A stretch of 30,870 nt of DNA from JBBRHQ01 sp963781345 (GTDB taxonomy: Bacteria; Actinomycetota; Thermoleophilia; Solirubrobacterales; 70-9), in the NCBI GenBank assembly GCA_963781345.1, contig CAWAFQ010000002.1, positions 1 to 30,870 of the forward strand, given 5' to 3'. The number at the start of each line of letters is the position of its first letter. The first letter of the stretch is position 1. The position numbers were made by a program, and so were the translations under genes. Positions 16,600 through 25,259 of the stretch are shown one piece after another. The notes under the pieces are model-generated. The model was not told the origin of the DNA. It saw only the letters and a list, made by a program, of their open reading frames with translations, and searched no databases.

Positions 16600-17524
16600 A
16601 TGGCTGACGAGTCCGGCGACACCTCCCCCGAGCGCCCCGACCTCGACGCGGCCGAGCGCCCCGACCTCGACGCGGAGCGGCAGATGCGTCTCCAACACCG
16701 CCTGATGCTCGAGTTCGGCTCCGAGGGGGAGTGGGGCGATCCCGAAGCTCGAGTGGCGGCGGCTGTTCTCGGAGCTGCTGGGGACGTTCTTCCTCGTTCT
16801 CGTCGCCGCCGGCGGCGGCCTCCTCCACGCCAAGGGTCAGATCAGCCTCCCGGCGGCCGTGGTCGCCCCCGGCCTGATGGTGATGGCGATCATCCTCTTC
16901 ATGGGCGCCATCTCCGGCGCACACCTGAACCCCGCGGTCTCGGTGGCCTTCGCGCTGCGCCGCGACTTCCCCTGGCGCCGGGTTCCTGGCTACGTCGTCG
17001 TCCAACTCCTCGGCGCGACCCTTGCGGCCCTCTTCCTGCTCGCGGTCTTCGGCAACATCGAGAACCTCGGCGCCACCCTCCCGGGTCCCGGCTACGCCAA
17101 CTGGCAGGCGCTGCTGATGGAAGTCGTGCTCACCGCAGGCCTCGTCAGCGTCATCCTCGGCACCGCCTCGGCGGCCCAGAACGTGGGCGCGATAGCCGCC
17201 CTCGGCGTCGGCGGCTACATCGCCCTGGCCGGACTTTGGGCGGCACCGGTCAGCGGCGTGTCGATGAACCCGGCGCGCTCCTTCGGACCCGCGCTGGTCA
17301 GCGGCGACTTCACCAGCTACTGGGTCTACGTGGTCGGCCCGCTGGCGGGGGCGGCTATCGCCGTCGGTTGCGCCTACGTTCTACGCGGGCGCGGAGGAGA
17401 CCCGATCTCACGGGCCGCCGGATCGGGCGTGCTGACGCCCGGGCGCCTCGAGGAGAAGGCCCGGCTCTCATCGGACATCGATGCGGGTCGGGTCACTCCG
17501 CCGGGGATCTCCGAGAGCGAATAA
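16600..17524 (+). CDS. Aquaporin / MIP-family channel with an acidic repeated N-terminal extension, frameshifted
   Basis: Both NPA boxes are present, GAHLNPAVSV and GVSMNPARSF, with six hydrophobic segments between LFSELLGTFFLVLVAAGGGL and the C-terminal WVYVVGPLAGAAIAVGCAYVL. The protein is thus a water or small-neutral-solute channel. ATG 16600 opens a hydrophilic extension of about 48 residues containing a twofold repeat (ERPDLDA), encoded by a near-perfect 24-bp duplication at 16632-16679. The frame then shifts near 16745, just before WRRLFSELLG. If the frame break were real, the channel would need an internal start near 16859 and would lose helix 1, so a sequence error is more likely. 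The C-terminal tail after LRGRGGDPIS is cytoplasmic and non-conserved. Confidence 0.84.
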
Positions 17525-17576
17525 CCAAAGGCTGACTAGCGCTCTCGACGACCGAGATAGAAGAAAAGCACGCAAA

Positions 17577-17702
17577 ATGGGCGATGCTGTTAGCGTGAGC
17601 CCTGATGAAATTGTCCCCGGGGCAGGTGGCGCCAAGGAGAACATCAGGGCCAAGATGCAGCTGAAGCGATCGATTCTGAGGAAGCGGCGGCAGCGAGCGT
17701 GA
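17577..17702 (+). CDS. Possible 41-aa basic peptide upstream of the HD gene
   Basis: ATG 17577 opens a short frame that ends in KMQLKRSILRKRRQRA and stops at 17700-17702, overlapping the GTG start of the next gene by four bases (GTGA). That overlap is what translational coupling would give. The ribosome site is weak (a purine-rich GAAGAAAAG) and no family is recognised. It may be chance, or an upstream part of the HD gene region. Confidence 0.25.
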   Translation: MGDAVSVSPDEIVPGAGGAKENIRAKMQLKRSILRKRRQRA

Positions 17703-18233
17703 GAGTCGGACGCGCCAGACGAATTGCGGAACGCGCCCTCCGAGGCTCCCCGGAAGCATCCGGTGACCCCGTGATCGCCCACGTTAGGCGGGTCGCCGAG
17801 GCATCGCCGGTCTTCGCCCGAGCGGTGGCCTGGCTTCACGAAGTCCTCGAGAACTCCTCGGTGACCGAGGAGGAGCTGTTGGCGGACGGGCTCACAGACG
17901 ACGAACTGCGGGCGCTGAGGCTGCTGACTCGGCCCAATGAATAGTCGATCCGACAAGGACTATTTCGCCCACATCGGCCACATAGCCCGCGCCTCCGGAT
18001 CGGCCGGCGAGATGGCGCGCACGGTGAAGCGGCTCGACCTCGCTGACCGGCTACGGCATCCGAACCGACGCGCCGACGGATGGCATCCGCCCTATCAGGC
18101 CGCGCTCGCGCTCTTGGAAGAAGACAGCTCCCAACCCAAGACCGCACCGCGATCGGCCTCTCGACGCCCGGTCGCCAACCCTCTGGGCGTGAGAACCCTG
18201 GCGTCACACGGCCCCGGCTCCCAAGGGCCCTAG
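17699..18233 (+). CDS. HD-domain (SpoT/MESH-like) phosphohydrolase-type protein, frameshifted
   Basis: From GTG 17699 the reconstructed chain has the HD-domain order: first His at residue 28 (DPVIAHVRRVAE), then the central pair in VAWLHEVLENSS at residues 47-48, then LTDDELRALRLLTRP. After a frame change near 17940 it continues SRSDKDYFAHIGHIARA, ending with a helix carrying the last metal Asp (KRLDLADRLRHPNR). These are the landmarks of small SpoT/MESH1-like HD proteins that cleave pyrophosphate from (p)ppGpp or related nucleotides. The central motif here is His-Glu instead of His-Asp, which may weaken metal binding or be a conservative change. The last 40 residues look unstructured. It lies 28 bp before a CYTH phosphatase gene on the same strand. 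Confidence 0.66.
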
Positions 18234-18261
18234 AGGCCTTGGCCTTCTCTCGGCCCGACGC

Positions 18262-18747
18262 ATGGGACGCCTTGAAGTCGAGCGGAAGTTCCTGGTTTCA
18301 CGCGTTCCGGATCGGCTACCGGGATCTCGAATCGAGGAAATCGAGCAGGGATACCTGCCGATCGAAGACGATGAGATCGAAGTGCGCCTGCGCAGGATCG
18401 GGGGGCGACGCCTTCTGACGGTCAAGCGCGGTCGCGGATTGCGGCGGACCGAGGCCGAGATTGAAATCAGCGCCGAGGACTTCGGCGAGCTGTGGCCGCT
18501 GACGGAGGGGCGGCGGGTCCACAAGACGCGCCACTACATCCCAGATCAGGCGGGGGAGATCGAGCTCGACGTCTACAGGGGGAGCCTCGAGGGCTTGATC
18601 ACCGCCGAGGTTGAGTTCGACTCCGAGCAGCTCAGCGAGTCGTTCGAAGCGCCGGAGTGGATCGGCGCCGAGGTGACCGGGGAGCCCGGCTATGCGAACA
18701 GGAGTCTGGCAACGGAGGGATCACCGACCGACCGAGGATCTGGGTAG
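18262..18747 (+). CDS. CYTH-domain protein (triphosphate-binding, probable inorganic triphosphatase)
   Basis: The frame is complete at 161 residues. The N-terminus MGRLEVERKFLV carries the diagnostic ExExK motif (E5, E7, K9) of the triphosphate tunnel metalloenzymes. Later tunnel residues are visible in EIEVRLRRIGGRRLLTVKRG, RTEAEIEIS, HKTRHYI and EIELDVYRG, where alternating charged residues line the beta-barrel. CYTH proteins bind and hydrolyse inorganic triphosphate, thiamine triphosphate or related compounds; a few make cAMP. The short length and bacterial context favour triphosphatase activity. With the HD gene upstream and DUF2252 downstream it forms a same-strand group plausibly concerned with phosphate-rich or alarmone metabolites, which is inference only. 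Confidence 0.86.
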   Translation: MGRLEVERKFLVSRVPDRLPGSRIEEIEQGYLPIEDDEIEVRLRRIGGRRLLTVKRGRGLRRTEAEIEISAEDFGELWPLTEGRRVHKTRHYIPDQAGEIELDVYRGSLEGLITAEVEFDSEQLSESFEAPEWIGAEVTGEPGYANRSLATEGSPTDRGSG

Positions 18748-18835
18748 TAGCGGTTGCGACTCTTGCGCGTGTGCGATTGAATAGCCGAGACGGACTGGCG
18801 GGGATCAGCAGATCCTCTCCAAGAAGATCGCAACC

Positions 18836-20260
18836 ATGCCCCCCGCACCCACCGAGTCCCCACCCGTAGACGCTGCTTCGGCGGCGGGGCGCGCAGCGGC
18901 CGGCAAGGAAGCCCGCGAGAAGGCTCCACGAACGAGCCACGGGGAGTGGGAGCCGGCGGCTCGCCGCAAGGATCCGGTCAAGGTGCTCGAGGACCAGGCC
19001 AAGAGCCGCGTCCCCGAGCTCGTCCCGATCCGCTACGGACGGATGCTGGCCTCGCCCTTCACCTTCTACCGCGGTGCCGCCGCAATCATGGCGATGGATC
19101 TCGCGAAGACCCCCGATTCCGGTCTGAGGGTCCAGGCCTGCGGTGACGCCCACCTCTCCAACTTCGGCGTCTTCGCCGCGCCCGACCGCCGCCTGGTCAT
19201 GGACGTCAACGACTTCGACGAAACGCTTCCGGGGCCCTGGGAGTGGGACGTCAAGCGCCTTGCCGCCAGCTTCGAGATCGCCGGGCGTGACCGTGACTTC
19301 ACTCCGACGCAGACCAGGGACGCCGTGCTCTGCACCGTGCGCCACTATCGCGAGGCGATGCGCGAGTTCGCCAAGATGGGCAACCTCGACGTCTGGTACG
19401 CGCGCCTCGACATCGAGTCCCTGCTTGCCGAGATTGCAAAGGTCGCCGACCCAAAGCAGATGAAAGCGGCAGAAAAGAACGTCGCCAAGGCCGGGAAGAA
19501 GAACAGCCTCAAGGCCTTCGACCGTCTGGTCCACGAGGTCGACGGAGAGCCACGGATCATCAGTGACCCGCCGCTGATCGTCCCGGTCCGGGAGCTGGTC
19601 TCCGCCGATCAGCAACAGGAGCTCGAGGAGCGGATCCACGAGATGCTCGGCCGCTACCGCGAGAGCCTCAAGGGTGACCGGCGCCACCTCTTCGACAGCT
19701 ACCGATTCGTGGAGATGGCCCGCAAGGTGGTCGGTGTCGGCAGCGTCGGCACCCGCGCCTGGGTGCTGCTGATGATGGGCAGAGATGGTCAGGACCCGCT
19801 CTTCCTGCAGGCCAAGGAGGCCGAGGCTTCAGTGCTCGAGCCCTACGCGGGGGCGAGCGAGTTCGGCAACCACGGCGAGCGGGTGGTCGAGGGTCAGTGG
19901 CTGATGCAGGCCTCAAGCGACGTCCTCCTCGGCTGGCTCCCGGCGCTGGGGCTCGACGGCAAGGAGCGGGCCTTCTACGTGCGCCAGCTCTGGGACGGGA
20001 AGCGATCGGTCGAGGTCGAGAGCCTGCCGCCGCAGGGTCTGGCGTTTTACGGGCGGGTCTGCGGCTGGACTCTGGCCCGCGCCCACGCCCGATCGGGCGA
20101 CAGCATCGCGATCGGCGCCTACCTCGGCAAGGGCGAGAGCTTTGACAACGCGATCGCCGACTTCTCCGTGCGCTACGCGGACCAGAACGAGCTCGACTAC
20201 GGTGCTCTCGCCGACGCCGCCAAATCGGGGCGCATTGAGGTTGAGACGGACCTCCTCTGA
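18836..20260 (+). CDS. DUF2252 family protein (474 aa)
   Basis: ATG 18836 follows AAGAAGATCG. The frame is intact. Family landmarks are MLASPFTFYRGAAAIMAMDL, then CGDAHLSNFGVFAAPDR and LVMDVNDFDETLPGPWEWD, then VKRLAASFEIAGR, and late in the chain GQWLMQASSDVLLGW and CGWTLARAHARSGD. The paired motifs GDAHLSNFG and DVNDFDE look like the catalytic HGDxHxxN and metal-binding D(F)D elements of aminoglycoside-kinase-like folds, so a small-molecule kinase is a reasonable guess, but DUF2252 has no established reaction that I know of. It is a cytoplasmic, charged protein. It follows the CYTH gene by 88 bp. Confidence 0.9.
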   Translation: MPPAPTESPPVDAASAAGRAAAGKEAREKAPRTSHGEWEPAARRKDPVKVLEDQAKSRVPELVPIRYGRMLASPFTFYRGAAAIMAMDLAKTPDSGLRVQACGDAHLSNFGVFAAPDRRLVMDVNDFDETLPGPWEWDVKRLAASFEIAGRDRDFTPTQTRDAVLCTVRHYREAMREFAKMGNLDVWYARLDIESLLAEIAKVADPKQMKAAEKNVAKAGKKNSLKAFDRLVHEVDGEPRIISDPPLIVPVRELVSADQQQELEERIHEMLGRYRESLKGDRRHLFDSYRFVEMARKVVGVGSVGTRAWVLLMMGRDGQDPLFLQAKEAEASVLEPYAGASEFGNHGERVVEGQWLMQASSDVLLGWLPALGLDGKERAFYVRQLWDGKRSVEVESLPPQGLAFYGRVCGWTLARAHARSGDSIAIGAYLGKGESFDNAIADFSVRYADQNELDYGALADAAKSGRIEVETDLL

Positions 20261-20433
20261 GGGGCAGGCCCCGGGAATGGGACCCGCGGCGGCGAGCCAT
20301 TCTGAAGCCGCCTCGACTCCAACCGCCCGAATCGATAGCAACCTCGCAGCCGACCCCCTCGCCCAAGGGCTCGGCCAGACGGTGAGCGACCCGCGGTTCC
20401 GTCTGCGAGATCAGCCGGAAGTCGGCCCGGTGG

Positions 20434-20745
20434 TTACTCGGACTCTTCGAGTGCGATTTCCAAACCGAGCGCCTCCACGATTGCGCGGCCGGCTGAGGCA
20501 ACGCGGGCGGTGCCGACCACGGGGGCGATGGCTATCAGGGCGCCCTGCACCTGCTCGACGCTGACGCCGAGCTCCGACGCCGCCCCGAGGTTCAGGAGGT
20601 AGGACGCGGGGGGGGCGCCCACCGACGCCAGGGCGGCGATCCGCACGAGCATGTACGTCTCGGGGTCGAGGCCAGAGCGCTCCGGGTTACCCTCGTTCAT
20701 CTTCACCAGTTCCGCGAGCACGGGTGCGTTCACTTCTTCGGTCAT
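20434..20745 (-). CDS. Carboxymuconolactone decarboxylase / AhpD-like family protein (103 aa)
   Basis: ATG 20743-20745 is preceded by AAAGGAG at good spacing. The longer open frame to 20823 lacks a ribosome site and is not used. The sequence PETYMLVRIAALASVGAPPASYLLNLGAA, then SVEQVQGALIAIAPVVGTARVASAGRAI, is the helical CMD core. The Cys-x-x-Cys pair of the AhpD peroxidase subgroup is absent, so a redox role like that of AhpD is unlikely. Family members include 4-carboxymuconolactone decarboxylase and many uncharacterised small proteins; the substrate is unknown. It stands alone on the minus strand, diverging from the small membrane gene at 21055. Confidence 0.86.
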   Translation of the reverse strand: MTEEVNAPVLAELVKMNEGNPERSGLDPETYMLVRIAALASVGAPPASYLLNLGAASELGVSVEQVQGALIAIAPVVGTARVASAGRAIVEALGLEIALEESE

Positions 20746-21054
20746 GGGCGCTGCTCCTTTCGGCAGACTGCATTGGCATTCCGGTTGGCTCGACCGGGCT
20801 AGCTCCCCGAGAAATGGTTTCACTGCCGCCGTGTCGGAGCCTCGCCTGATAGGGGTGATCCGTGATCGTGCGGAGGGTGGTTACCCGGACGGCGGAGGTT
20901 GGTTCCAGGAGTCTCCGGCAATCACCCAATCCGGGTGGTGGTGCCGGCCGCGCGCACGCATATCGTTGATCTCGCGCGTCTGTCTCAGCTGAGAACGTTG
21001 ATTCTGGGCGTGCAATGGCGGCGGACCATCGCCGAGTCGACCCAAGGAGGCTGT
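20746..21054. other. Divergent intergenic region (309 bp)
   Basis: This stretch separates the CMD gene and the DUF7144-like gene and must hold both their control regions. I see a 12-bp perfect palindrome at 20983-20994 inside a pair of 7-bp direct repeats (listed separately) and the ribosome site AAGGAGG at 21044-21050. No convincing -35/-10 pair or coding frame is visible. Confidence 0.5.
20964..21002. promoter_or_regulatory. Candidate operator: palindrome within direct repeats
   Basis: TCTCAGCTGAGA (20983-20994) is a perfect 12-bp palindrome. It is bracketed by two copies of CGTTGAT (20964-20970 and 20996-21002). The site ends 52 bp before the ATG of the small membrane gene. Such symmetry suits a dimeric repressor or activator, but nothing identifies the protein. 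Confidence 0.3.
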
Positions 21055-21435
21055 ATGCAAGGTGCGGGACGAATGGTGTTCGCAGCGATCCTGCTGCTGA
21101 TCGTTGGAACGCTCAACATCATCTACGGCATTGGCGCTCTTGACAACGCCAACATCTACGCCAATGACACGAGATACATACTCACCGACCTCAACACCCT
21201 GGGTTGGGTGCTGATCGTCCTCGGGGTGATCCAGCTCACCGGCGGCTTCTCGCTGATGGCCGGCAACGCCTACGGCCGGGTGATCGGAATCATCGGCGGA
21301 AGCATCGGTGCGATCGGGGCCCTGCTCTCGATCGGAGGCGCCTACCCATGGTGGTCGCTGGGGATCTTCTTCCTCTGCTGCTGGGTCGTCTACGGCATCG
21401 CCATTTTCGACGAGGATGAGGTGCCGGGAGGCTGA
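21055..21435 (+). CDS. Small four-helix membrane protein (DUF7144-like, 126 aa)
   Basis: ATG 21055 follows AAGGAGG by four bases. Four hydrophobic segments are clear: VFAAILLLIVGTLNIIYGIG, LGWVLIVLGVIQLTGGFSLM, VIGIIGGSIGAIGALLSIGG and WWSLGIFFLCCWVVYGIAIF. A short loop with NANIYANDTRYILTDL lies between helices 1 and 2. This arrangement matches the small actinobacterial membrane proteins grouped as DUF7144, whose role is unknown. A strong hairpin starts six bases after the stop, so it is probably a single-gene transcript. Confidence 0.85.
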   Translation: MQGAGRMVFAAILLLIVGTLNIIYGIGALDNANIYANDTRYILTDLNTLGWVLIVLGVIQLTGGFSLMAGNAYGRVIGIIGGSIGAIGALLSIGGAYPWWSLGIFFLCCWVVYGIAIFDEDEVPGG

Positions 21436-21441
21436 GCGGGC

Positions 21442-21475
21442 GATGGCGGGGCCCCGAAGTTAGGGTCCCGCCATC
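21442..21475 (+). terminator. Strong hairpin terminator after the DUF7144-like gene
   Basis: GATGGCGGG (21442-21450) pairs perfectly with CCCGCCATC (21467-21475). The stem continues with GCCC/GGGT (one G-T pair), giving 13 bp around an 8-base loop. It begins six bases after the stop codon. No T tract follows, as is common in high-GC genomes. Confidence 0.6.
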
Positions 21476-21648
21476 TCACCTCGTATCCGAGGTCGACCGT
21501 CGAGGTCGGGCTCCAGGCTCCACGGGCTGGGCTGAACCCCGGCTGCCGAGGAATCGGTCCCCAGGATCAGCCGTCTGAATCGCGCGTCATTGGTCACGAA
21601 TGCAGCGCCACGCGGCGACCAGGCGTAACCCCCGACGAGCTGCGTCAC
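21460..21648 (-). pseudogene. Possible remnant of a PIN-domain (VapC-type) gene
   Basis: A minus-strand frame contains YAWSPRGAAFVTNDARFRRL, which resembles the C-terminal core of PIN domains, where a TNDxxF motif supplies a metal-binding Asp. No N-terminal half or antitoxin partner is visible upstream on the minus strand, and the frame runs through the terminator hairpin. If real it is a short leftover. The rest of the gap 21476-21729 shows only the inverted repeat at 21670-21686. Confidence 0.22.
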
Positions 21649-21669
21649 AGGGGGAGTACAGTCTCGACC

Positions 21670-21686
21670 CCAGATGTCGAATCTGG
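21670..21686. promoter_or_regulatory. Inverted repeat upstream of the LuxR regulator
   Basis: CCAGAT and ATCTGG form a perfect inverted repeat with a 5-bp spacer (GTCGA), 43 bp before the ATG at 21730. It could be an operator, perhaps for autoregulation by a HTH dimer. The evidence is symmetry and position only. Confidence 0.3.
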
Positions 21687-21729
21687 TCCACCTGTTGACC
21701 TTGAGCGCCGGCGGGACGGTGGCTTTCCG

Positions 21730-24008
21730 ATGAGCTCGGGCATCACCGCAGCGGCCTTACCGCTTTCCGAATTTGAGGCGCGGGTCGGTTCCAGTCACGA
21801 GCCACCGGTCTTCCGCCCCGGGATGGTTCCCCGACCTGGGTTGATCGCCAAGCTGAAGGATGCTCGGGACGCTTCGGTAGTGCTGATCACGGCGCCCCCC
21901 GGATATGGGAAGACCACTCTGCTCTCGGAATGGGCCGGAATTGACGAGCGGACCTTCGTCTGGATCACACTCGGAAGGGCCGAGCGCGATTCCGTCGCAC
22001 TTCTGACCTCGATCGTCGGGGCGCTGGCGGAGGTCGAGCCGGCCGCCGGAGAAGCGCTCGCGCTTATGAAGGACCCGGCGCCGCATATCGGGGCGGTGGT
22101 GCCGACGCTCGCTGCCGGCCTGGCCACCGCATCCGCGAGACTCGTCCTTGTCCTCGACGATGCTCACTTGCTCGATTCCACCGAGTCGGTGGAAGTGATC
22201 GACGCAATAGGCGAGAGCCTCCCCTCGGGCACTCAACTGGCGTTGACGTGCCGGGTCGCTCCGCCGATCCAGACCGGCCGTCTCCGCGCGCACCGCAAGC
22301 TGTTCGAGCTCGAGGCAGCCGACATGGCGATGACCCAAGATGAGGGAGGCGAACTGCTTGCGGAAATGGGGCTTCGGCTTGACGCTGCGGAGCTGCAAGC
22401 GCTCATGGGGAAGACCGAAGGCTGGCCGGTCGCGCTCTATCTCGCCGGCCTATCGCTGCTCGAGCGGGCGGATCAGCCGGCGGCGATAGCCGAATTCGCC
22501 GGTGACGGCAGGATCGTTACCGAGTATCTGCGGGATGAGTTGCTCTCTGGCTTGCCCGCCGAGCAGGTGAGCTTCCTCATGAGAGTCTCCATCCTCGACC
22601 GGTTCTCAGGCGAGCTTTGCGACGCGGTGCTCGAGCGCACTGGCTCTGATCGCATACTCGCGGATCTTGCCGAGAAGAGCTCCCTGCTTCTCCCCCTCGA
22701 CCGCAAGTGCCATTGGTATCGCTTCCACGGCCTTCTGGCGGATGCGCTGATCAGGCGTCTGCGCCGCACGGAGCCCGAGGCGGAGTCAGGACTCCACCTG
22801 CGCGCCAGCGCCTGGTTCACCGAGCGCAATGAACCGGATCGGGCGATCGAGCACGCGATCGCCGGTGGCGATGTGGCCAAGGCAGGGGAGCTGATCTGGG
22901 ACCTGATACCTGACTACACCGCCAGGGGAAGGAACTCGACGATGATGGGCTGGCTCGCCCGCTTCACGGAAGAGCAGGTCTCAAGCTTCGCTCCCCTTGC
23001 GCTGGCCGCGTTTCACAGCTGCTTGGCGGCCGGCCAGGGGAGCCTTGCTCGCGGCTGGCTCGAAGGCGCCGCTCACGCAGACGGCGGGTCGCTTTCGCGA
23101 CCCGCCGGAGGCCCGTACGCCAGTCATGTTTACGCGGCAAGAGCGCAGCTCGGAATCGGCGGAATCGGCCAGATGCGCAAGGACGCACGCCGGGCCATCA
23201 GCCTGGAGCCCGAGCACAGTCCCTGGCAAGCCCTCAATGACATGTTGGAGGGGATTGCGTTGGGGCTGTCGGGCGATTACGGGCGGGCTCGGATGGCACT
23301 GCAGAGAGGGCGCCCGCAGAGGGGGGGCCGTGGCACCGCTCGTGCAGGTCATCTGTCTCGCTCAGCTTGCCGTCCTTGCCCTGGACGATGGCGATCCGGC
23401 CAGGGCGGAGATCCTTGCTTTCCAGGCTCGCGCCCAGATCGCGCGGTCCGGATTGGACGACTACCCGGGCGCGGCCCTCTCGACTGCCGCAACGAGTCTG
23501 GTTCTCGCCCATCGAGGCGATGCGGGCCGCGCACGCTCGGATGCAAGTCGTGCCTCGCAGCTGCTTGGGGCGTTGCGTTGCGATGCCGTCTTGGTTCGAG
23601 GCCGAGGCGGCCTTGCTTCTCGCGCGCGCGTATCTTCGCCTCGGCGATTTGATCGAGGCGAAGCCGTGGCTCGAGTTGGCGACGAAACTCATCGAGCGGG
23701 GCCTGGATTCACCCGTGATGCGGAAATGGCTGTTAGGTGCCAGGTCGGCTGCGGAGGGTCTGGCCAGGCTAGAGGATGAAGAGCGCCGCCTGACCCCAGC
23801 CGAACTGCGCATTTTGCAGTACCTGCCCACGCACTTCTCGTTGCGGGAGATAGCTGAGGCATTCGTAGTTTCACCGAACACGGTCAAGTCACAGGTCCAG
23901 GGGATATACCGCAAGTTTGGTGTCTCCTCGCGCGCGGAGGCAGTCCTGGCTGCCCGGGCGGCTGGCCTCGTCGACGAGGCGACCGCGTCCACCCCTGACG
24001 CGCGCTGA
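21730..24008 (+). CDS. MalT-like LuxR-family ATP-dependent transcriptional regulator, frameshifted
   Basis: From ATG 21730 the chain shows a Walker A loop at residues 55-62 (APPGYGKT) and a Walker B strand LVLVLDDAHLLD near residue 140. The MalT-type sensor segment EGWPVALYLAGLSL and WYRFHGLLADALIRRL follow, then helical TPR-like repeats. The frame changes near 23320 in a run of seven G and again near 23570, after which the C-terminal DNA-binding domain reads RLTPAELRILQYLPTHFSLREIAEAFVVSPNTVKSQVQGIYRKFGVSSR, a typical LuxR helix-turn-helix. The reconstructed length is about 760 residues, somewhat short for MalT. Such proteins activate genes when ATP and a small inducer are bound; the inducer and targets are unknown. 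Both frame breaks look like sequence errors. Confidence 0.86.
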
Positions 24009-24202
24009 TCGCGCCTGGGCTGGGGGTTCTGGTCGGCAGCCGCTTATCACCCGCATCAGGGGATGAGGGCGAAGTGCCCCGCAGATAGGGTGGCACCTTG
24101 GCGAGGGCTCAGCGTGCGCCGACGTCGCGATCAACATCATCTCCCGGAGACACCACCCGACCAATCTGTTGCCGGCCACCCGGCAACCGAAGGAGGTCTA
24201 GA

Positions 24203-24399
24203 ATGACAATGGTTCTCGCTGTCTCAACGATCGGTTGGCTGGTTATGCGGCCATCTGGGTCGCCTTGGCATTCTGGCCAGCCCGAGTCGCCGACCGCAAG
24301 GGGCACAGCTTCTGGGGCTACTTCATCTTCAGCCTGTTCTTCTTCCCGGCGGCGTTGATCGTGGCGTACATGGTCAGGCCTCGCACCGGCTCGATCTAG
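24203..24399 (+). CDS. Small two-helix membrane protein (about 65 aa), frameshifted
   Basis: An excellent ribosome site (AAGGAGG, 24190-24196) precedes ATG 24203. The frame starts MTMVLAVSTIG and is lost near 24235; in a second frame it continues GYAAIWVALAFWPARVADRK, then GHSFWGYFIFSLFFFPAALIVAYMV, ending RPRTGSI at the stop 24397-24399. Two hydrophobic segments flank the basic loop ARVADRKGHS. I recognise the type as a short actinobacterial membrane protein of unknown role that sometimes accompanies GAP-family genes; that link is recollection plus position. The start and the strong ribosome site make the gene likely even though it is split. Confidence 0.6.
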
Positions 24400-24474
24400 A
24401 GCCGAACAGATGCGGCGCCCCGGCGATCGGGCCGCGGATCTGCCTGTGGCCCGCGGGGAAGCAGGCGCCCCCGC

Positions 24475-25171
24475 GTGAGCCAGGTCCTCGTCTTCGCCTT
24501 CACGGCGGCGTTCAACCCGACGCTGCTGACGGCGACGACCGTGATGCTGCTTATGCCGAAGCCCAAGCGGCTGCTATTGGGCTACCTGCTGGGCGCCTAC
24601 ATGACCTCGATCACGCTTGGTTGCCTGATCGTCTTCGAGCTCGAGGGATCGAGTTCGGTCAGCACGACGCAGAACACGCTCAGCCCCAGCGCCGACATCG
24701 TCTTGGGGGTGCTGCTGGTGGTGGTCGGCCTCGTCCTTCGATCCGAGGGCCACAAACGCCGCGCCGAGGAGAAGAAGGCAAAGAAGGCCGCAAAGAAGGA
24801 GGCCGAGGGGGAGAAGAAGCCGCCGCGCTGGCAGCAGGCGCTGAGCAAGGGCTCGGGCCCGCGACACCTTCGTCGTCGGCGCGCTGCTGACCCTCCCCGG
24901 CGCCTCCTACCTCGCCGGGCTCAACCAGATCAACGACCAGAACCTGAGCACGAGCGCGACGGTCCTTTGCATCGTCGGCTTCAACCTGATCATGCTGGCG
25001 CTGCTGGAGATCCCCCTGCTCGGCTACACCTTCGCCCCGGATTGGACGCCGCGGGCGGTGGCGCGCTTTCGCGACGCGCTCAACCGCCACGGCGGGCGGA
25101 TCCTCTACATCGGGGCGATGGTGATGGGATTGGCGCTGGTCGTGCGGGGGCTGATCGAGCTGGCCCGATGA
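24475..25171 (+). CDS. Second GAP/Sap-family membrane protein with Lys/Glu-rich loop, frameshifted
   Basis: GTG 24475 begins SQVLVFAFTAAFNPTLLTATTVML, a first membrane segment with the family's conserved N-P pair. LLLGYLLGAYMTSITLGCLIVF and ADIVLGVLLVVVGLVLRSEG follow. The central cytoplasmic loop is extremely charged (HKRRAEEKKAKKAAKKEAEG) before PRWQQALSKGSGPR. The frame changes near 24865, then reads DTFVVGALLTLPGASYLAGL, TVLCIVGFNLIMLALLEIPLLGY and a final segment to TGA 25169-25171. Six membrane segments and about 232 residues fit the family. No clear ribosome site is seen before the GTG. Transport of a lipid-like or small substrate is inferred from the mycobacterial Sap protein. It follows the tiny membrane gene by 75 bp. 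Confidence 0.76.
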
Positions 25172-25259
25172 CTCACCTTGGTCGGGTCACGATGTCCACC
25201 AATTCTGAGCCGGCGACGTTCCAGAACGGCGCCGCACACCTGATATACCTGCCGGGGAC

